Of a stretch of 64,000 bases of DNA, positions 58,522 to 64,000 are shown one piece after another. A program made the position numbers and the translations under genes. Each line of letters opens with the position of its first letter. Position 1 is the first letter of the stretch. Origin of the DNA: Psoroptes ovis (taxonomy: Eukaryota; Arthropoda; Arachnida; Sarcoptiformes; Psoroptidae). Below the pieces are notes generated by a model. The model searched no databases and was not told where the DNA came from. It saw only the letters and a program-made list of their open reading frames with translations. The stretch lies in assembly GCA_002943765.1 (NCBI GenBank), contig PQWQ01000007.1, positions 1,180,501 through 1,244,500 on the forward strand, in the 5' to 3' direction.

Positions 58522-61500
58522 GTATTTGTATTTTTCACTATTTTCTACTATTTTTTTTTTTATTTCAATGTTTTGACGTCAAAGAAAACCTTCGACCGAC
58601 TCAGTAACAAAATGCACACACACACACACACACATATATCACCACAAATATATCTATTTTTCAAGTTAAAATAAATATATTATTACAATAATAATACAAT
58701 TGAAAATACTCTAATGTAAATTGAGAAAAAATTAATATATTTGGAAAACATTACAAAAACAAAGAATCGATTTAAGATTATTATAAATGTGTATTATTAT
58801 TATTATTATTTCATATTTTTTATTTATCATTTTTATAATATTTACTTTTATTTGAAATGATTGAAATATTATAAATGAGAGAATACAAGTAGTGTAATAT
58901 GTTGTAATATCAATTACAATTCATAATTCATAGTAGAAATAAATGAAATTTTAGGAAATTTTTAAGCTAAGAAATATTTGAAAGATGTCTTTGAAAATGT
59001 CTTGTCTCAGACACTTTTCGAAATTCGCCCAGTCTAGAGAAAATCTGTTGACCAATTTATCATATTGACAATCGACTAATAAGATCAATCATTGTGATTG
59101 GAATCATTCATTGAGATGGATGAATGAATGAATGAATTATATTCATCAATATTTATTCACGGATATATATTTGATATTTGAGACAAAAAAAATATATATT
59201 TATTAGTCGCGACAACAAATTCAACACAATCTACACACACAATCAATCAATCAAATTGAATACATACATATTGTATTCAATTGTATTCAATTCGGGTTTT
59301 ATATTTCAAATTTTTAAAGTATTATTTCAATTAGATAAATGGAGAAAAAAACAGCAAATATTTATGAATCAAAAGAAAATGGAATAAAATTCCATCGAAA
59401 ACAATTATAAGATACATTAATTCGCTGATGATGTGACTGAAATTTATAAAAAACAAGAAAATACAATCAAATAAATTTGATCGAATTGATTTTAAATGAA
59501 AGAATTTCGTAAAGATTGAATTGAATAATTCAATCCAATCGAATAATACTGATTGATTGATTGATCGATTGATTAATCAATTGTATTCATTTTAATCGTA
59601 GAAAACAAACAAACAAACATGTGTAATAAAATGGAATATATATCGACAGAAGATTTATTTGGAAAATTTTGAATTCATCTCATTTCATTTGTTTTAATCA
59701 TTATTTTAATTAATAAACATAATAAATGTTTGCGATCACAATGGTTCTGGCTGTTATTATTTACATTAATAATGGTCTTGTTTGATCAATTTGTTTGATT
59801 AAAATTTTGAATGTCGAAGTAAAAAAACCAAGAGGAAAAAAAAGTGGCTTAATCGCGTATTACGCGATATATTTGCTCGAAAAATTCAAAGCCATTGCCT
59901 AATAGAATAAGAGAATCAAAAAAATATAATTAAAAATTCATTTGAACTTTCACGAAAAGCAACGAAAGAGAAGAATTTATTCATCATTGTTTAACCAGAA
60001 AAAAAGTGTTAACAATTGATGATTATCAACTTCAATGATCGTCGACGACCATTCATTGATTCAATGTTTTTTGCTTAAATGTTATTTGTTTTATTTTGTT
60101 GGTACGGAGAGAAAAATTGATAATCTGATAAAGCAGATTGTATCGAATAAGAAAATTTATGATTCGATTAGCCGAAAATTTTCTTCGACACAAACACAAA
60201 CAAATAATTTACACCCACGTGTTTTTTTGGCTGTTTGATTTAGTCGAAAATTTTCGTGAATTCTGACGAATTTTTCGCTTGATTTTTCTGGACTTTTTAC
60301 CCGTAAAAATGACCACTCCTTTCTACACGGTAATACACGAGGAAGATAAATGATCAGAGATGATCAAAAAAAGAATCGATTTTCAAATATATTCAGCATT
60401 AACACTGAGATTGAAAATGTTTTTTCATTGATTTTCTGTTTGAAAATTTGAAAATTTTGAAATTTTCAAGATTTTGAAAATCAAAAAAAATTCAAAATTT
60501 GCGAAAAACACAGCCATCTGACGACCATTTGATGATGACTGTTTTTTCAAATTTTTCCAGACTTTTCAAAGGTATTTTACAGATTTTTCAATTTCAATTT
60601 TATAAATAGGTGTTCACAGTATCAACCCTTTGAATCCTTATTCGCTTTGGACAACGATTTAAGTGAAATACTTTGGAGACTTTCTGTGATTGAATCTGAT
60701 AAAAAACATCTGATAAATCAGATCATAATCAATCTATGCTCAGATTAGCCATCATCGATCAGAATGGCAATCAGTGAGGCATCATGTTAAACATGAGCTT
60801 TTCCGAAAATTTCAAACTAATATTTGATTAATTTGATTATTATCAATCAAATGAAAAAAAAAGGACAAGAAAATCCTGGCCAATATGTGTGTGTTGGGAT
60901 GTAATGTGAAATATTTTATCCATCTTTAAACATCTGATAAAATTGATAATGAATTTTTTTTTCGGTTTGTTCTATGCATTCAATGTTGTTTAATTAGCAT
61001 AATTAGCATAATTAGGATAAATCTATGGAGACATACACAGAGATTTAGAGCAAATCAAATTACATTTGTTAATGATGATACAATGATGATGATACAATGA
61101 TATAAATTCAATGATAATAATGATAAATCAATGAAAATTTTAATTAAATTTAATCGAAATTTATTTATTTTTAGGATTTTTCGTTGATCGAATTACAAAT
61201 GTTTCAAATGTTTCAAATGTTTAAATTGAAAAATTTCATTATTTGGCCATACAAACAAACATATTTGACCAGACAAAGAATAATGAATCCGAAGAATTTT
61301 CGGCATCCAATTCATTGACATATAATGTAAAAATGAATTAACAAATGGATATAATTCATTCACATTTGTTTCAAATCAGCACGATTGATGAAGATTGCAA
61401 CCTTTTTTCGAAGGTAAAGCAACCTTTTCGATTCAAAGGTGGCTGAAAAGAAATACATGTTGATCTAGTTTTTTTTTTTTTTTTGAACCAGAGTTAATCT

Positions 61501-62461
61501 GAAGAAAAATTGAGTATATTTTTAGATGATTGAGTATTGTTGTTTTGTGTGTGTGTGCGTATATTGTCGTTAATCCATTCATTCATTCATTCATTCATTC
61601 ATTCATTTGTTTATTTGTTTGTTTGTCGAAATAACTTTGAACGAAAGAAAAACGAAAAATTCAATTTATACGGATTTTAGTTTTGTATGGTCATCACTTT
61701 GATGAATGATGATAAAGATGATGATAATAACCAAGATTTCTATCATCATTTGTAATATAAGATTTTAGGAGATGACCAATGAAATAAAATATAAAAATAA
61801 AACCTGAATTAATAATCTCAAATACACACACACTCGAATTGTAGAGCAGAGTGTACAGTGTATGTACAGTAAGGTAAACCACTTGTACCGTTTTAAAAAA
61901 CCTTGTGAAAAGCTGGTGCAAACAACAATCACTCTGGTCATTCATTGATCAATCAAAAGTCATTGTTGTTTCAAAATGATGAATGGAAGTCAATTCATTT
62001 AGATTAATTGATTCAAATGGATTGAAAATTTTGTAAGAGAAATAATAAATATTTCAGATAAAGTCTGAATCAATGCATTCAATGCTCTTCAATCTAAAAT
62101 ATTGAATTCAATAAATTATAATTATGTCACATATGTATTCATTCAATTTTTATTCATTGTGAATTGAAATAATTTTGAAATTTGAATCTTTTTTCCACAT
62201 TTTTTTTCTCTCATTGTTTGAATCAATTCAAATTGAAAAACAATTATTTTATGAAATGAATGAATAAATGGAAATTTAATGCTAAAAATTTGTCTTATTT
62301 TGTCCTCATATTTTCGAAAACAATTGTCGATGAAATCGTTGCAATCGCATCGCATTTGAATTTGCCTAATATTTGAAAAACAAAAAAATCATTTCATTTC
62401 ATCACAATCACTTCATTCATTCATTCGATTAAAAGATACATACATTCATTCATTCCATATA
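58522..62461. other. 3.9-kb stretch without a recognisable gene
   Basis: (AC)n at about 58615-58633, a perfect ATCGCGTA-T-TACGCGAT palindrome at 59852-59868, and (ATTC)n at about 61577-61606. Readings at 60035-60238 and 61694-61945 show no domain. No MITE lies between 58.5 and 62.46 kb. Confidence 0.5.
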
Positions 62462-62541
62462 TTAGGTTGTCCAAAAAGTTCTGGCCAATTTTTATGAACA
62501 ACTCTATTGATTAAACGGAATTGACTTTTCGGACAACCTGA
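62462..62541 (+). mobile_element. mariner-type MITE, core A
   Basis: TTAGGTTGTCCAAAAAGTTC and TTGACTTTTCGGACAACCTGA. The core (TTATGAACAACTCTATTGATTAAACGG) is type A. It is the last copy in the window. Confidence 0.92.
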
Positions 62542-63502
62542 TGTATTATACATACATAATAAATTATGAATTAAACAAGATTTTGATTCATTTATTTATT
62601 ATGTTGACCGATCTTTTCTATTTTACTACTTCAATTTCTAGTTGTTGTTTAATTCATTTTGAAACAATAAGGAGACAAAAGTTCAAAATATATTTTGATT
62701 ATTATGATTATAATCATCATAATCATCAACAAAAGTAGAATAGTCAACAACAACAACAATAATAACGAGAAATACGGCAAAAAAAACCGGAGTCAATAAG
62801 TGTTGTGTGAACATTTGCTTTTTTTTTTGAATAGATTGCTAAACTATAAACGCATTTGCTGAACTGTAAATCGCAACAAGACTACTAAATAAGTCGAATT
62901 GAAATTGCATTTGAATTTCAATTCATTGAAAAAAAAAATAAATAAATTGCATTTCAAATGGGAAAATAACTGTGAAACAGAGAGAGAGAGAGAGAGAGAG
63001 ATTGAATTGAATTGGAAACCACTGTCTTATTTGTCTCTTTTTTGTTATTTAAGAAAATGATGATTTAAAAAAATATTTAAAATAGAAAAATGATGCAAAA
63101 TCTTAATAATAATAATATATGCAAGATATAATGAAATATAATACAAAAATGATGCTACAAGTATTTTTATTCAATTCATTCAATCATTCATTCAATTCAA
63201 TTCAATTCATCTATTCATCAATATTATTATTACATAATTATTAATGTATGTAATAATATTATGTTCAATATATGTGTTCAAAAACATACAAATTGAATAC
63301 ATTTTGATGCATATAAATGAATAAATGTTGTACTGATGTTGATGCTTATGATGATGTTGATGTATATCACAAAAAAAAACAAGATTATTTTCAAATAAAA
63401 TAAACGAATAGATAAATGAACAGATATATTCAATATACATTCATATATATATATCAATAAATCAACAAACAAAAAACAACTTGTGACCAAACATTCTTTT
63501 AG
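62542..63502. other. gene-free DNA
   Basis: (AG)n at 62979-63001, ATTCA repeats at about 63170-63210 and GATGTTGATG repeats near 63340. No supported gene. Confidence 0.5.
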
Positions 63503-63680
63503 GCCAATATCACTGTTATTTGATGATGATGATGATGATAACGATGATCAGTACAATGTTTATTGTCGTGGTCAATATATCAATATATTATGTGATGGTC
63601 GTCATCATCATCATCATCATCATCATCATTTCGTTGATAATTTTCAATGTTTTTCAATGACTTTGGCCATTCAAGTTTTT
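63503..63680 (+). CDS. candidate internal exon with Asp6 and His9 runs
   Basis: After an acceptor-like ACATTCTTTTAG (63502/63503) a plus-strand frame reads PISLLF, six Asp, NDDQYNVYCRGQYINILCDGR, nine His, then FVDNFQCFSMTLAIQ, about 58 codons. The segment between the homopolymers has a protein-like mix with two Cys and little A/T bias. The 3' limit is uncertain: CAA|GTTTTT at about 63679 would be a poor donor, and the frame's natural stop is at 63711-63713. No family is recognised. It is the best exon-like reading in the window outside the mobile elements. Confidence 0.3.
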
Positions 63681-64000
63681 TTTTTTTTTTGTTATTTCTT
63701 GCACTCATATTGACCATTGTTGCTGTTGTGGTTGTTGTCCACTGCTGCTGTAGATCAGATGATAAAGATTCAAATAAATCCAAGCGAATAATCATATTTT
63801 AGTGGTCAATGATCATCGTCATTGAATAATCCATTCATTCGAGGCAAAGCCTGAACCTTATCGTTTGAACCTTATCGAAAACATATTGCTTAATGTTCAT
63901 GAATAACAACAATGATAATTGAACAATTGTACAAATCAATACGGAGCAAAAAAACCTATACGGAAATACATTTCAAATACTTCTATTTGGTAAATTGAAC
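63681..64000. other. gene-free DNA at window end
   Basis: A poly(T) run, GTTGCTGTTGTGG and GCTGCTGCTG words, and AT-rich sequence. The frame on the minus strand (63580-63795) is the complement of the Asp/His tracts. The sequence is cut by the window end. Confidence 0.5.

Noticed and set aside
1..64000. CRISPR array, bacterial operons, phage or toxin systems
   Set aside because: No direct-repeat/spacer pattern, no ribosome-binding-site-led gene runs and no prokaryotic protein was seen. The regularly recurring repeats are dispersed MITEs with TA flanks, not an array.

Overview
The window is eukaryotic, very AT-rich by eye, and filled with simple-sequence DNA: (CAT/ATG)n, (ATT)n, (CAA)n, (TG)n and ATTC/GAAT tetranucleotides. 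I see no bacterial gene organisation, rRNA, tRNA or CRISPR array, and no host gene that I can name. The general style, together with tiny mariner-type palindromes, a LINE with a CCHC knuckle and a SWIM-type transposase relic, fits an arthropod. An acariform mite (dust, scab or itch mite group) is my best guess. That is an inference from style, not a match.

The confident content is mobile DNA. (1) About 30 copies of an ~82-bp mariner-type MITE (TTAGGTTGTCC... ends, TA flanks) lie between 1.8 and 62.5 kb. They use at least three unrelated cores (A, B and C) behind nearly identical ends. (2) Five copies of a second, ~124-145-bp palindromic MITE (CAGGGTTTCAAG... ends, TA flanks) lie between 34 and 58 kb, in a short and a long form. 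(3) A 5'-truncated non-LTR retrotransposon at 10.46-11.77 kb keeps the RT catalytic FADD box, a C-terminal CCHC knuckle, a 3' stem-loop and an ATT tail. A perfect 15-bp repeat flanks it. (4) A 2-kb DNA transposon at 18.48-20.46 kb has ~523-bp inverted repeats and carries only the C-terminal end of a DDE transposase plus its SWIM zinc finger. It sits 7 bp from a MITE.

Region by region: 0-8 kb is intergenic or intronic repeat DNA with a helically phased A-tract array (2.7 kb). 8-12.5 kb is a MITE cluster plus the LINE. 12.5-18.4 kb is mostly simple DNA. 18.4-20.5 kb is the SWIM element. 20.5-25.7 kb has five MITEs. 25.7-34.1 kb lacks MITEs and contains perfect NRF-1-like and E2F-like palindromes just before a 124-codon ORF. 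34-64 kb mixes both MITE families with a few weak exon candidates (40.1, 43.6, 41.8, 52.2 and 63.5 kb) and two pyrimidine-tract CAG|GT sites (45.85 and 46.98 kb).

The scarcity of recognisable exons suggests an intergenic desert or long intron(s). Nothing forms an operon-like functional unit. The relationship best supported by the sequence is parasitic: short palindromic elements probably moved in trans by a mariner-type transposase encoded elsewhere.
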